Counted from the first letter of the stretch, positions 1 through 5,303 are shown. The stretch: DNA of 6,518 nucleotides from Microcaldota archaeon (GCA_021851985.1 JAJZOS010000041.1:1-6518), one strand, 5' to 3'. Numbers and translations: made by a program. The notes: generated by a model not told the origin, from the letters alone.

Positions 1-184
1 TTTGCGGTTGAAAAACTCAACATAAACAATATGGTAAAGAACCACAATCTCGCGCATGCGATTTATAACGCTTCATGGAACAGATTCATAAACATGCTTT
101 CGTACAAGGCTGAAAGTGCCGGCATGAAAGTAATAAAGGTAGATCCAATAGATGATTTCTACAAGGGAGATGCCAATACTGCAA

Positions 185-228
185 GCATTGAAGTCCTCTC
201 CGGATCTTTGCCACCTCGACATCAATGC
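185..228. repeat. Imperfect inverted repeat in the tnpB tail, possible element-end hairpin
   Basis: GCATTGAAGTC at 185-195 pairs with GACATCAATGC at 218-228 (10 of 11 positions, one A-A mismatch) across a 22-base loop. It lies where the right-end hairpin of an IS200/IS605 element would be expected, at the very 3' end of tnpB. It lacks the usual short loop, so it may be a decayed end or chance. Confidence 0.35.
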
Positions 229-343
229 ATTATACACATCCTTTTTAAGTGCAATATAATTATATGTACATACACACACATTATTACTAAGGCGTCTGCT
301 TCGATAACAACGTTGAAGCATGTGGGATTTTTCATCCATGTGG

Positions 344-358
344 TTAAATATTTAAATA
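344..358 (+). promoter_or_regulatory. Archaeal TATA-like box upstream of the IPK gene
   Basis: TTAAATATTTAAATA lies 21 to 35 bases upstream of the ATG at 379. With the usual archaeal spacing of about 26 bases from box centre to start, transcription would begin near 374-380, giving a very short leader or none. This is the most AT-rich stretch of the spacer. No mapped transcript supports it. Confidence 0.5.
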
Positions 359-378
359 CTTAGATTCAAGGAGATGTG

Positions 379-1194
379 ATGACAGACAATTTTTATATGC
401 TTAAGATAGGCGGCAGCATAATAACTGACTTATCAAAGCCCAACACTGCAAAGATGGACGAGATATCAAGGCTATTGGACGAGATAAAATCGGCAATGTC
501 AAGGTCAAGCTTCAAACTGATAATAGGACATGGGAGCGGATCTTTCGGGCACGTATCCGCAGCCAAATATAGGATACAGGAAGGCCTGATAGATGCGGAT
601 AGCAGGAAGGGAGCGGCAATCACCCACCTGGTTGCGAAGGAACTCAATACCTTGTTCGTCAAGCAGGGGCTTGAAATGGGTATGAATCTATATCCGTTTT
701 CGCCTGCGGGATTTGGGATAGGAGATGAAATGGGCCTTTCGGCAGGATTTACGGATCATATGCGTTTTGCACTGGAAAATGGCTTTATCCCAGTAGTGCA
801 TGGGGATGTGATAATGAATTACTCTAAAGGAGTATCGATATCATCAACTGAGGACGTATTGCGTTTTATATCAAAGCAGATAAAGCCATCTAAGGTATTC
901 TTTTGCACTGATGTAAACGGAGTATATGATAAGCCGCCGATCGGCAACCTTGACGCAAAACTCATAAGGCAGATAAATGGCAGCAACATAAATGAAGTAA
1001 TTAAAAATACTGGCGTATCAAATAGCAGGATTGATGTCACGGGAGGCATGAGGACAAAGATCTCTCTGCTTTATGACATATGCAGGGATACAGATGCGAC
1101 AGGATATATATTTAACATAAATAAAAGAGGCTCTTTGGCAGATATATTGTCTGGCGATGTTCCAGATATTGAATTTACCAAAGTAAACAGGTAA
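379..1194 (+). CDS. Isopentenyl phosphate kinase
   Basis: Amino-acid-kinase-fold enzyme that phosphorylates isopentenyl phosphate with ATP to isopentenyl diphosphate, the last step of the archaeal (alternative) mevalonate pathway feeding membrane lipids; cytosolic. Numbered from ATG 379 (271 residues, normal for the family): KIGGS at 9-13 carries the phosphate-binding Lys9; GHGSGSFGH at 50-58 is the diagnostic IPK block ending in the substrate histidine His58; PVVHGDV at 138-144; TDVNGVYDKP at 177-186 and DVTGGMRTK at 219-227 form the nucleotide site. The block usually written as GDD/GDDI reads SSTEDV (155-160), a mild departure. AAGGAG at 368-373 is 5 bases from ATG 379 but only 2 from the in-frame GTG 376, so 379 is preferred; ATG 397 is also possible. 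No operon partner is visible. Function call is firm. Confidence 0.93.
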   Translation: MTDNFYMLKIGGSIITDLSKPNTAKMDEISRLLDEIKSAMSRSSFKLIIGHGSGSFGHVSAAKYRIQEGLIDADSRKGAAITHLVAKELNTLFVKQGLEMGMNLYPFSPAGFGIGDEMGLSAGFTDHMRFALENGFIPVVHGDVIMNYSKGVSISSTEDVLRFISKQIKPSKVFFCTDVNGVYDKPPIGNLDAKLIRQINGSNINEVIKNTGVSNSRIDVTGGMRTKISLLYDICRDTDATGYIFNINKRGSLADILSGDVPDIEFTKVNR

Positions 1195-1211
1195 TGCACC
1201 TTTGTGGCTCC

Positions 1212-1308
1212 TGCCATCAAGCAGGCCTTCCACTGAACTTGCACAGTATGTTCTTATTTTATTGGCAACTGCATCCTGTTTAGGTCTTACGCCTGCCCGC
1301 AGATGGCA
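1212..1308. repeat. Long-range inverted repeat in the IPK-tRNA-binding protein spacer
   Basis: TGCCAT (1212-1217) and GCAGGC (1221-1226) pair in order with GCCTGC (1291-1296) and ATGGCA (1303-1308). This gives 12 base pairs with a 3-by-6 internal loop and a 64-base apical region. It fills much of the 191-base spacer. I see no tRNA, C/D-box or H/ACA signature in it. Confidence 0.4.
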
Positions 1309-1339
1309 TTGGTTTTTATGCCGGCTTAGCTAATTTTTT
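1305..1339 (+). terminator. Small hairpin plus T-tract, possible IPK terminator
   Basis: GGCAT (1305-1309) pairs with ATGCC (1318-1322) over an 8-base T-rich loop, and a run of six T follows at 1334-1339. Archaeal termination depends mainly on T-runs, so the T-tract is the more reliable part. The 5' arm shares bases with the long inverted repeat that starts at 1212, so the two structures exclude each other. Confidence 0.35.
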
Positions 1340-1345
1340 GCCAAG

Positions 1346-1355
1346 CTTAATAAAT
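1346..1355 (+). promoter_or_regulatory. TATA-like box for the tRNA-binding protein gene
   Basis: CTTAATAAAT is centred about 35 bases before the ATG at 1386. This predicts a start near 1376 and a leader of about ten bases. An AGGT at 1376-1379, six bases before the ATG, is a weak ribosome site. Confidence 0.4.
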
Positions 1356-1385
1356 GGTTTAGGGTAACTTATTACAGGTAATAAC

Positions 1386-1853
1386 ATGGACGATATAGAT
1401 AGCTTAATGGATGAAATGCAGGAAATAGAGCTAAGGGACAGTGTTGAACCCGATGCAAACCAACAGGCCCCAAGCGCAAGCGCGGTAGATTCAAACAATG
1501 CAGTAACCAACGAATTCCAGCCTGAAAGAATAGCGTTTGATGTTTTTGCATCGGTTGATTTGCGTGTGGCAAAAATAATTGATGTCGAAGACCATGAAAA
1601 CGCAAGGAAGCCCATGTACAAATTACGGCTTGATCTTGGAGAACTGGGGACTAGAAATATAATTGCAGGAATTAAAGCACATTACAGCAAGGATGAACTC
1701 ATCGGGAAAAGCATTGTAGTCGTAGCTAACCTTCAAGCTAGGAAGATAGCTGGATTACTTTCTGATGGCATGCTCCTAGCAGCAGAGGACGGAGAGGATA
1801 TTTCACTCATAGTGCCGGATAGGGATTTTGCGCCAGGCAGCAAAATAGGTTGA
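1386..1853 (+). CDS. tRNA-binding OB-fold protein (EMAPII / MetRS-beta-like)
   Basis: Stand-alone tRNA-binding domain of the Trbp111/EMAPII/CsaA family. In archaea such proteins act as the separate C-terminal (beta) part of methionyl-tRNA synthetase, helping to hold tRNA. Of 155 residues, 1-45 are acidic and polar (MDDIDSLMDE, then Q/A/S/N-rich), probably a disordered tail not typical of the domain. The OB fold follows: FASVDLRVAKI (54-64), ARKPMYKLRLDLGELGTR (73-90), IIAGIKAHY (92-100), KSIVVVANLQARKIAGLLSDGMLLAAE (108-134) and the closing PGSKIG. The ARKPMYKL block is more like CsaA, while VVVANL...SDGMLLAAED is Trbp111/MetRS-like. So it may be a MetRS subunit or a free tRNA-binding or chaperone-like protein. 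No synthetase catalytic domain is in the window. Leader is short, with weak AGGT at 1376-1379; a strong hairpin follows the stop. Confidence 0.88.
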   Translation: MDDIDSLMDEMQEIELRDSVEPDANQQAPSASAVDSNNAVTNEFQPERIAFDVFASVDLRVAKIIDVEDHENARKPMYKLRLDLGELGTRNIIAGIKAHYSKDELIGKSIVVVANLQARKIAGLLSDGMLLAAEDGEDISLIVPDRDFAPGSKIG

Positions 1854-1882
1854 AGAAATATCGCCTCTCTTTTCTTTGGTGT

Positions 1883-1903
1883 TTTAGGAAATTTTTTCCT
1901 AAA
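1883..1903. terminator. Perfect 9-bp hairpin, likely bidirectional terminator
   Basis: TTTAGGAAA (1883-1891) pairs perfectly with TTTCCTAAA (1895-1903) over a TTT loop. It begins 29 bases after the stop of the tRNA-binding protein, in a T-rich stretch (1866-1885). It also lies downstream of the minus-strand zinc-ribbon gene and could separate the two convergent units. Confidence 0.55.
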
Positions 1904-1944
1904 GTTGAACGCCTTTAAAGTTATTAGTTAAATGCTATTGAGAT

Positions 1945-1960
1945 TTGCAGATTTTTGCAA
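1945..1960 (-). terminator. Minor hairpin downstream of the zinc-ribbon gene
   Basis: TTGCA (1945-1949) pairs with TGCAA (1956-1960) over a 6-base loop, 30 bases beyond the minus-strand stop at 1990. A five-pair stem is weak, and it may be chance. Confidence 0.2.
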
Positions 1961-1989
1961 CCCTTATGAGAATTATAGGTTTATTGCAG

Positions 1990-2100
1990 TTATAATGGAT
2001 CGCTGCAATCCTTTTCTCTTCCACAGTTGAGGCATTTGTAATGGCAGCCCCGTATTTCTACCATTGGCCTGCCGCATACAAAACATATTATCGGCTTCAT
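1990..2100 (-). CDS. Very small zinc-ribbon protein (36 residues)
   Basis: Reading the minus strand from ATG 2100-2098 to TAA 1992-1990 gives a 36-residue protein. It holds two zinc knuckles, CFVCG at residues 6-10 and CLNCG at 23-27, joined by PMVEIRGCHYK, and ends KDCSDPL. This CxxCGxPM...GCxYKCxxCGxxxDCSDP layout resembles small archaeal and bacterial zinc-ribbon proteins of unknown role. I infer a metal-binding or protein-interaction role and nothing more. The frame stays open upstream and reads HICIICCDK before Met1; a start at ATG 2157 would give 55 residues and an extra CIICC, but has no visible ribosome site. The only hint at 2100 is a weak GTGA four bases before it. The 5' side abuts IS200/IS605 debris, so its original promoter may have been replaced. 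Conserved-looking cysteine spacing is the main reason to call it real. Confidence 0.72.
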   Translation of the reverse strand: MKPIICFVCGRPMVEIRGCHYKCLNCGREKDCSDPL

Positions 2101-2104
2101 CTTA

Positions 2105-2197
2105 TCACAGCATATTATACAAATGTGGAGAGTGACATCCTCCCCCCATTGTGGCATCGGGATAGATTCTGAACTTGTAGGCTCTCGTCAGTTCCAT
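2105..2197 (-). pseudogene. tnpB: TnpB N-terminal fragment (first about 15 residues)
   Basis: From ATG 2197-2195 the minus strand reads MELTRAYKFRIYPDA, a near-textbook start of archaeal and bacterial TnpB (the AYKFRIYP block). After that (from about base 2152) the reading changes to ATMGGGCHSPHLYNML and stops at 2107-2105, with no similarity to TnpB. So only about 45 bases of tnpB survive, cut off next to the small zinc-ribbon gene. The rest of the listed span is out-of-family read-through. It has lost all catalytic motifs and cannot be functional, although its promoter may now drive the zinc-ribbon gene. Confidence 0.72.
2133..2147 (+). mobile_element. Possible truncated IS200/IS605 right-end start
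   Basis: TGACATCCTCCCCCC matches the familiar first half of IS200/IS605 right ends, where TGA is often the tnpB stop. The same ten bases, TGACATCCTC, recur at 4363-4372 within a fuller end structure. Here the partner arm is missing, and the sequence runs straight into an oppositely oriented tnpB start. Ten shared bases alone could be chance. Confidence 0.3.
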
Positions 2198-2210
2198 AAA
2201 TATTATATTA

Positions 2211-2228
2211 CCATTTATATTTATGCGC
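2211..2228 (-). promoter_or_regulatory. TATA-like region upstream of the tnpB remnant
   Basis: On the minus strand CATAAATATAAATGG (2225-2211, with A/T-rich flanks) sits about 20 to 30 bases before the ATG at 2197, the spacing expected for a leaderless archaeal transcript. The same promoter could produce a message reaching the zinc-ribbon gene about 100 bases further on. Confidence 0.4.
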
Positions 2229-2248
2229 ATTTCTGCGGTTCGCTTTCG

Positions 2249-2281
2249 TCCCATCCATGAATGGAGTGGGATTTCCCGCTC
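2249..2281 (+). mobile_element. IS200/IS605 end-like hairpin
   Basis: TCCCA/TCCAT (2249-2258) pairs with ATGGA/TGGGA (2261-2265 and 2267-2271), with a single bulged G at 2266 and a tiny loop, followed by TTTCCCGCTC. A subterminal imperfect hairpin followed by GGGATTTCCCGC is typical of IS200/IS605 right ends on the plus strand. Because a tnpB start lies 50 bases away on the minus strand, it could instead be the left end of that element. No complete element joins them. Confidence 0.5.
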
Positions 2282-2283
2282 AC

Positions 2284-2294
2284 ATTATTAAAAT
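2284..2294 (+). promoter_or_regulatory. TATA-like box upstream of thymidylate kinase
   Basis: ATTATTAAAAT is centred about 37 bases before the ATG at 2326, which would leave a leader of about ten bases holding the AGGGTG site at 2314-2319. A second AT-rich box, ATAAAATATAT at 2302-2312, is closer and cannot be excluded. Confidence 0.35.
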
Positions 2295-2325
2295 AGCCAT
2301 CATAAAATATATTAGGGTGCATATA

Positions 2326-2916
2326 ATGTTTATAGCTATAGAGGGGATTGACGGCTCAGGAAAAACCACACAGGCTAACAGGCTTGCAGAGATGCTTAGA
2401 AGGGACGGCTTTGACGCATTGACGACTAAAGAGCATACGGATGGCATAATAGGAAAGGAGATACAAAGGGTTTTGGAACACAAGGAAAAGGTTGATGCCC
2501 TTACCCTGCAAATAATGTTTGTCGCTGACAGGAGCGACCATGTGCATAAATATGCAGATATAATAAATGACAGGAGCAAGTTTCTCATAACTGACAGGTA
2601 TCTCTATTCCACAATAGCATACGGCACGGCAGCAGGAGTTTCTAACGAATACTTGGTAGAATTGAATTCCGTATTTCCCGTGCCTGACGCACTTTTCATA
2701 ATATTGATAGATCCGATTATCGCAATGAAACGCATAGACAGCGATAGCGGCAGGTCGTCACGCGAGTTATTTGAAAGGGAAGAATTCCTTGATGACGTGC
2801 AGGCCAATTACAGGAAATTCAAGAACGCCACTTTTATAGATGGAGAAATGCCTGCAGATGAGATAACGCAGATAATGTATAAAACAGCAATCAGGGAGTT
2901 TGGGCGCAGGTCATAA
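2326..2916 (+). CDS. tmk: Thymidylate kinase (dTMP kinase)
   Basis: Cytosolic P-loop kinase that converts dTMP to dTDP with ATP for DNA synthesis. From ATG 2326 it has 196 residues, normal for the family. MFIAIEGIDGSGKTTQ opens with the P-loop GIDGSGKT (7-14); FVADRSDH (65-72) and ITDRYLYSTIAYG (88-100, the DRY/DRF motif) build the dTMP site; RIDSDSGRSSRELFERE (136-152) is the LID. The usual TREPG/TREPTDG stretch reads TKEHTDG (34-40), so Arg and Pro of REP are replaced by Lys and His. AGGGTG at 2314-2319, six bases before ATG 2326, and the start of homology right at Met decide this start; the frame is open back to 2257, but those residues lie in IS debris. Its stop overlaps the end of the convergent MFS gene (TCATAA, 2911-2916), so both transcripts run into each other. 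Confidence 0.93.
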   Translation: MFIAIEGIDGSGKTTQANRLAEMLRRDGFDALTTKEHTDGIIGKEIQRVLEHKEKVDALTLQIMFVADRSDHVHKYADIINDRSKFLITDRYLYSTIAYGTAAGVSNEYLVELNSVFPVPDALFIILIDPIIAMKRIDSDSGRSSRELFEREEFLDDVQANYRKFKNATFIDGEMPADEITQIMYKTAIREFGRRS

Positions 2917-4113
2917 CTGGCTTGTTTTGGTTCCGCCCTTGTCCTTTTTGTTTAAGATTAATTTGTATACAATGCCGCTGGCGAATTGCAATATGCCTCC
3001 CACAAAGATTGGCAGTGGAAGGGCATAGTCCATCAGGTATCCGCTTGCCCCTGAGCTCAACTGCGATATTCTTGTAGCCACACCGCTGATGCTCGTAGCC
3101 GTCCCATAATCTTCATTCTCTATGCCTTTTATAGTCATTGTGGATCGGCTAGGGCTGCCAACTCCAACGAAAAACGACCGTAATATATAAAACAGCCCAG
3201 ACAATATGAAGATAGGTGAAAACGCCATGGCTATTAAAAAGACGCCATTTAATGACCTGGTTATCGAAGCCATGTTAAGCACGCTTGTCAGGTGCGATAT
3301 TTTTGATGCAGTATAAGCGCCCACTGCAGTGATTATGTAAGACGCCCCAAATACTAAGCCTATTTGGAAAGGATCTGCATGGTAGAAGAGCTTGAACCAT
3401 AGCGGGAGCAAAGGTATTGCTATGCCCATGCCTATGCCCCCAACAGAATTTGCAATTATTATCCTTAGTATATAGCTAAAGCTTGCAGGCTTCATGATTT
3501 TCGTCGTCTTAGTTGGCCTCTTATTCTCCTTGAGCAAGAGCAGGAAGCCGAATGACAGCATGAGCATGAATGCAGATGCAAGAAACATATACCTATATGC
3601 GATTCCTATACTAACATATCTGCTAAGAAATGTTATTGAACCGAACATTATACTGCCAAAAATGGAAAATAAAGATGCCACCATGGTAATAGTAGAAAAT
3701 TTTTTGACGCGCTCATTTTCGTCGCTAAAATTGCTTGCAATTATGGCGTTCATGCCTGGGGAGAACGCCCCCCTTATGCCGCCTGCCCCTCCGCTTATGC
3801 CTGCAATTACCATACCGACTATTACCAATATAATATTTGAAGAGAGCGCTATAAGCAATGCCCCGGCAAACGTAAAAGCTTCAGATATTATCAATTCATA
3901 TCTGTATCCGTGCCGATCGCCGATTGCCCCCAGCGTGAGAGTCAAGAAGATGGCAAACAGCATCGTAGTTGCCGCAACCAAGCCTATGTCGATTATGCTT
4001 ATGTGCAGCACAACGAGGTATAATGAAAACGCGAGAGTCATGTATATCAAAGCCATGCTCCTAAGCGCCCTGGAGTATACTAAAAATTTGAATGTTTCTT
4101 TAGGGTCGACCAT
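2911..4113 (-). CDS. Major facilitator superfamily transporter, 12 membrane helices
   Basis: Integral membrane secondary transporter of 400 residues. The MFS loop 2-3 motif A is clear: GAIGDRHGYRYELI at 62-75. The N-half helices are roughly 18-38, 44-64, 76-94, 96-116, 146-164 and 172-195. A charged central loop (195-212, KENKRPTKTTKIMKP) follows, then helices near 215-237, 250-270, 285-302, 303-318, 345-363 and 367-386. A Gly-rich helix 4 end (GISGGAGGIRGAFSPG, 105-120) and RSFFVGVGSPSRS (312-324) are typical of drug- or metabolite-exporter-like MFS members, but the substrate cannot be read from sequence. The C-terminus is short, basic and cytosolic. ATG 4113 is chosen because GAAGG at 4125-4121 lies 7 bases before it; an in-frame ATG at 4152 would add 13 residues without a ribosome site. 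The gene overlaps tmk by 6 bp at the 3' ends. Confidence 0.9.
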   Translation of the reverse strand: MVDPKETFKFLVYSRALRSMALIYMTLAFSLYLVVLHISIIDIGLVAATTMLFAIFLTLTLGAIGDRHGYRYELIISEAFTFAGALLIALSSNIILVIVGMVIAGISGGAGGIRGAFSPGMNAIIASNFSDENERVKKFSTITMVASLFSIFGSIMFGSITFLSRYVSIGIAYRYMFLASAFMLMLSFGFLLLLKENKRPTKTTKIMKPASFSYILRIIIANSVGGIGMGIAIPLLPLWFKLFYHADPFQIGLVFGASYIITAVGAYTASKISHLTSVLNMASITRSLNGVFLIAMAFSPIFILSGLFYILRSFFVGVGSPSRSTMTIKGIENEDYGTATSISGVATRISQLSSGASGYLMDYALPLPIFVGGILQFASGIVYKLILNKKDKGGTKTSQL

Positions 4114-4143
4114 TTTATTGCCTTCATAACTTAACTTTGCCAC

Positions 4144-4190
4144 ATTTAACATTTAAGGCAGGTTATGTATTCTGCATCAATTATATGAAA
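4144..4190 (-). promoter_or_regulatory. Promoter region of the MFS gene
   Basis: Two TATA-like candidates lie on the minus strand: CTTAAATGTTAAATG (about 4156-4142), which would start transcription almost on the ribosome site, and CATATAATTG (about 4187-4178), which would leave a leader of about 45 bases. The second fits the GAAGG ribosome site better. Confidence 0.3.
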
Positions 4191-4305
4191 AATACGCAAC
4201 ACTATTTTTAAGCAGTATATTTTTGATAGACAAAGTAGAAAAGGATTTAGGTTTGATATCTGAAACCCCAGAAAGAACAAGAAGTTTGAGTCGCCCATGG
4301 ATAAG

Positions 4306-4318
4306 TCTCCTTCGGAGA
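4306..4318. repeat. Short perfect hairpin
   Basis: TCTCC (4306-4310) pairs with GGAGA (4314-4318) around TTC. It lies about 45 bases before the IS200/IS605-like right end and could be part of the same decayed element. Confidence 0.3.
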
Positions 4319-4339
4319 TAAGCATCAATAGGCTTTCAG

Positions 4340-4400
4340 AAGATTTTGGTATCTCGATTAACTGACATCCTCTCCTATCTGAGGGATATGAGGTTCCTCT
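4340..4400 (+). mobile_element. IS200/IS605 right-end relic
   Basis: TGACATCCTCTCC (4363-4375), loop TATCTGAG, then GGATATGAGG (4384-4393) and TTCCTCTT follow the common IS200/IS605 right-end plan: TGACATCCTC-CCC, hairpin, GGGGATTCCTC. CCTC (4369-4372) pairs with GAGG (4390-4393) and TCC with GGA across a TAT bulge. In many tnpB genes the initial TGA is the stop codon. Here the frame ending at 4363-4365 is open for only about 33 codons and shows no confident TnpB similarity. The 4153-4530 spacer otherwise holds only the MFS promoter and AT-rich sequence; I see no gene in it. Confidence 0.55.
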
Positions 4401-4530
4401 TGCACTTTGCTTCTGTCTTTATCCGTCCTCACATGTTGCCATCAGAGCGGGTTTCGGAACTATTACTGGATTCAAGGTCTCAGAGCATCAATAGAAACGT
4501 CAAAATAGGCAGGGTGTCATTTTATTTAAA

Positions 4531-5256
4531 TTATTTAGTTGAATTTTGCTTGTTCAGCAGGGCATCGAATGACTCCCCCAGGGTTTTTCTTAACATCCCG
4601 TCAAGCCTTGCCATATGTTCTATGCCATGGTTTATGAGTGCCTGGTTTCTAAGCAATTCTGTCGCCTTTTCTTTATTTAAAAAATTGACAAAAAGCACAT
4701 CTTTGACTTCTCTTACATCAATAAGTCTTTCCGCAGATAGTTCTTTTATCCTCGATTCTGCTTTATCCTGCGCATATTGAATTTTGACTATGCTTGATAA
4801 CATATCTTTAAAGACAGTGGGAACGTCCAGATTTTGAATCCTATCTTGCATTTCTTTCAACGAATTATAATCTATCCATTTTCCCACTATTTGTTTGGCA
4901 TTTTTGTTCTGCTGGAATAGATTCATCTCCATTTGATAGTCCAACTCATTAATCTCTTTCATTTTTGAATTGTATTCGTTGGTAGAGTTTTCATTTGCAA
5001 AACTTAAATTGTCAATAATCGCTTTTGACTCTTTATACGCGGCTATCCTCTTTTTCTTAAGCGCATTTCTCTCTTTTAGCAATGAATATACATTGTTTAC
5101 CATAATGTTCATTTCGTTATCATTTTGGATTTCCTTATATGCCCAAATCGCTATTTCACGCGATTTATACCAGAGCGCCTTTTCGTTGCAAATTGCACTG
5201 ACTGCATAATTTACTGCAACGACAAGCTTATTATCTCCCTCTTTTGTGCACACCAT
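4531..5256 (-). CDS. Uncharacterised helical, coiled-coil-rich protein
   Basis: I do not recognise this family. The 241-residue product has no signal peptide, membrane helix or cysteine cluster and is almost entirely charged helix. Residues 1-45 form a mixed, partly hydrophobic head (VVAVNYAVSAIC, Trp29, Trp38). Residues 50-125 are a long Lys/Glu/Asn-rich stretch with heptad-like hydrophobic spacing (NNVYSLLKERNALKKKR, then MKEINELDYQMEMNLFQQ). Residues 150-205 form a second helical block, and the tail (221-236, MLRKTLGESFDALLNK) is amphipathic. It follows the AAA+ ATPase gene on the same strand by 80 bp but has its own likely promoter. Size and helix content would fit a polymerising or substrate-adaptor partner of that ATPase (as in ESCRT-III-like pairs), but this is inference from layout only. 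ATG 5256 has a weak AGGT eight bases upstream. Confidence 0.8.
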   Translation of the reverse strand: MVCTKEGDNKLVVAVNYAVSAICNEKALWYKSREIAIWAYKEIQNDNEMNIMVNNVYSLLKERNALKKKRIAAYKESKAIIDNLSFANENSTNEYNSKMKEINELDYQMEMNLFQQNKNAKQIVGKWIDYNSLKEMQDRIQNLDVPTVFKDMLSSIVKIQYAQDKAESRIKELSAERLIDVREVKDVLFVNFLNKEKATELLRNQALINHGIEHMARLDGMLRKTLGESFDALLNKQNSTK

Positions 5257-5268
5257 ATTTACAACCTG

Positions 5269-5283
5269 CTAAAAATATTTTAG
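5269..5283. repeat. AT-rich inverted repeat just upstream of the coiled-coil gene
   Basis: CTAAAA-ATA-TTTTAG is a perfect 15-base inverted repeat lying 13 to 27 bases upstream of ATG 5256. It could be an operator over the start of transcription, a second TATA element, or simply AT-rich sequence. Confidence 0.35.
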
Positions 5284-5303
5284 TAGAATTGTACCAATCC
5301 AGA

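Larger units (their letters stand above)
1..363 (+). pseudogene. tnpB: IS200/IS605-type TnpB, C-terminal fragment lacking the zinc ribbon
   Basis: The frame is already open at base 1 and ends at a TAG at 361-363, so the N-terminal part lies outside the window. Residues 2-14 (AVEKLNINNMVKN) match the TnpB block around the catalytic RuvC-II glutamate, here Glu4. Residues 23-49 (NASWNRFINMLSYKAESAG, then KVIKVDP) are the usual helix and strand just before the zinc ribbon. In the family this is followed by a CxxC...CxxC ribbon and then the RuvC-III motif DxNAAxNIL. Here no CxxC pair exists, and only about seven residues separate VDP from GDANTASIEVL (56-66), which resembles RuvC-III with one extra residue. 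An internal deletion is the simplest reading. After about residue 75 the translation looks like spacer read-through. Without the ribbon this is unlikely to be an active RNA-guided nuclease. The family call is confident; the deletion model is inference. Confidence 0.75.

Noticed and set aside
254..265. Palindrome ATATAATTATAT downstream of the tnpB fragment
   Set aside because: Expected by chance in such AT-rich sequence and not tied to a gene.
319..343. Direct repeat CATGTGG (319-325 and 337-343) before the IPK TATA box
   Set aside because: Seven bases repeated once is weak, and there is no evidence of an operator.
1195..1385. tRNA or C/D-box RNA in the spacer
   Set aside because: No cloverleaf with a TTCRA loop, and no TGATGA/CTGA box pair on either strand.
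2257..2325. N-terminal extension of thymidylate kinase from the ATG at 2257
   Set aside because: Those 23 codons overlap the IS-end hairpin and have no family similarity; the P-loop sequence starts correctly at ATG 2326, which has AGGGTG upstream.
3494..4129. Long plus-strand frame of 211 codons
   Set aside because: It is the antisense shadow of the MFS gene, which has a clear motif A and membrane helices on the other strand.
4114..4152. Longer MFS start at ATG 4152
   Set aside because: No ribosome site precedes it, while ATG 4113 has GAAGG seven bases upstream and the extension is not helical MFS sequence.
4146..4328. Minus-strand 60-codon frame upstream of the MFS gene
   Set aside because: No recognisable protein, no ribosome site, and it covers the MFS promoter and the IS relic; treated as non-coding.
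4346..4780. Plus-strand 144-codon frame
   Set aside because: It runs from the IS relic into the antisense of the coiled-coil gene and shows no domain.
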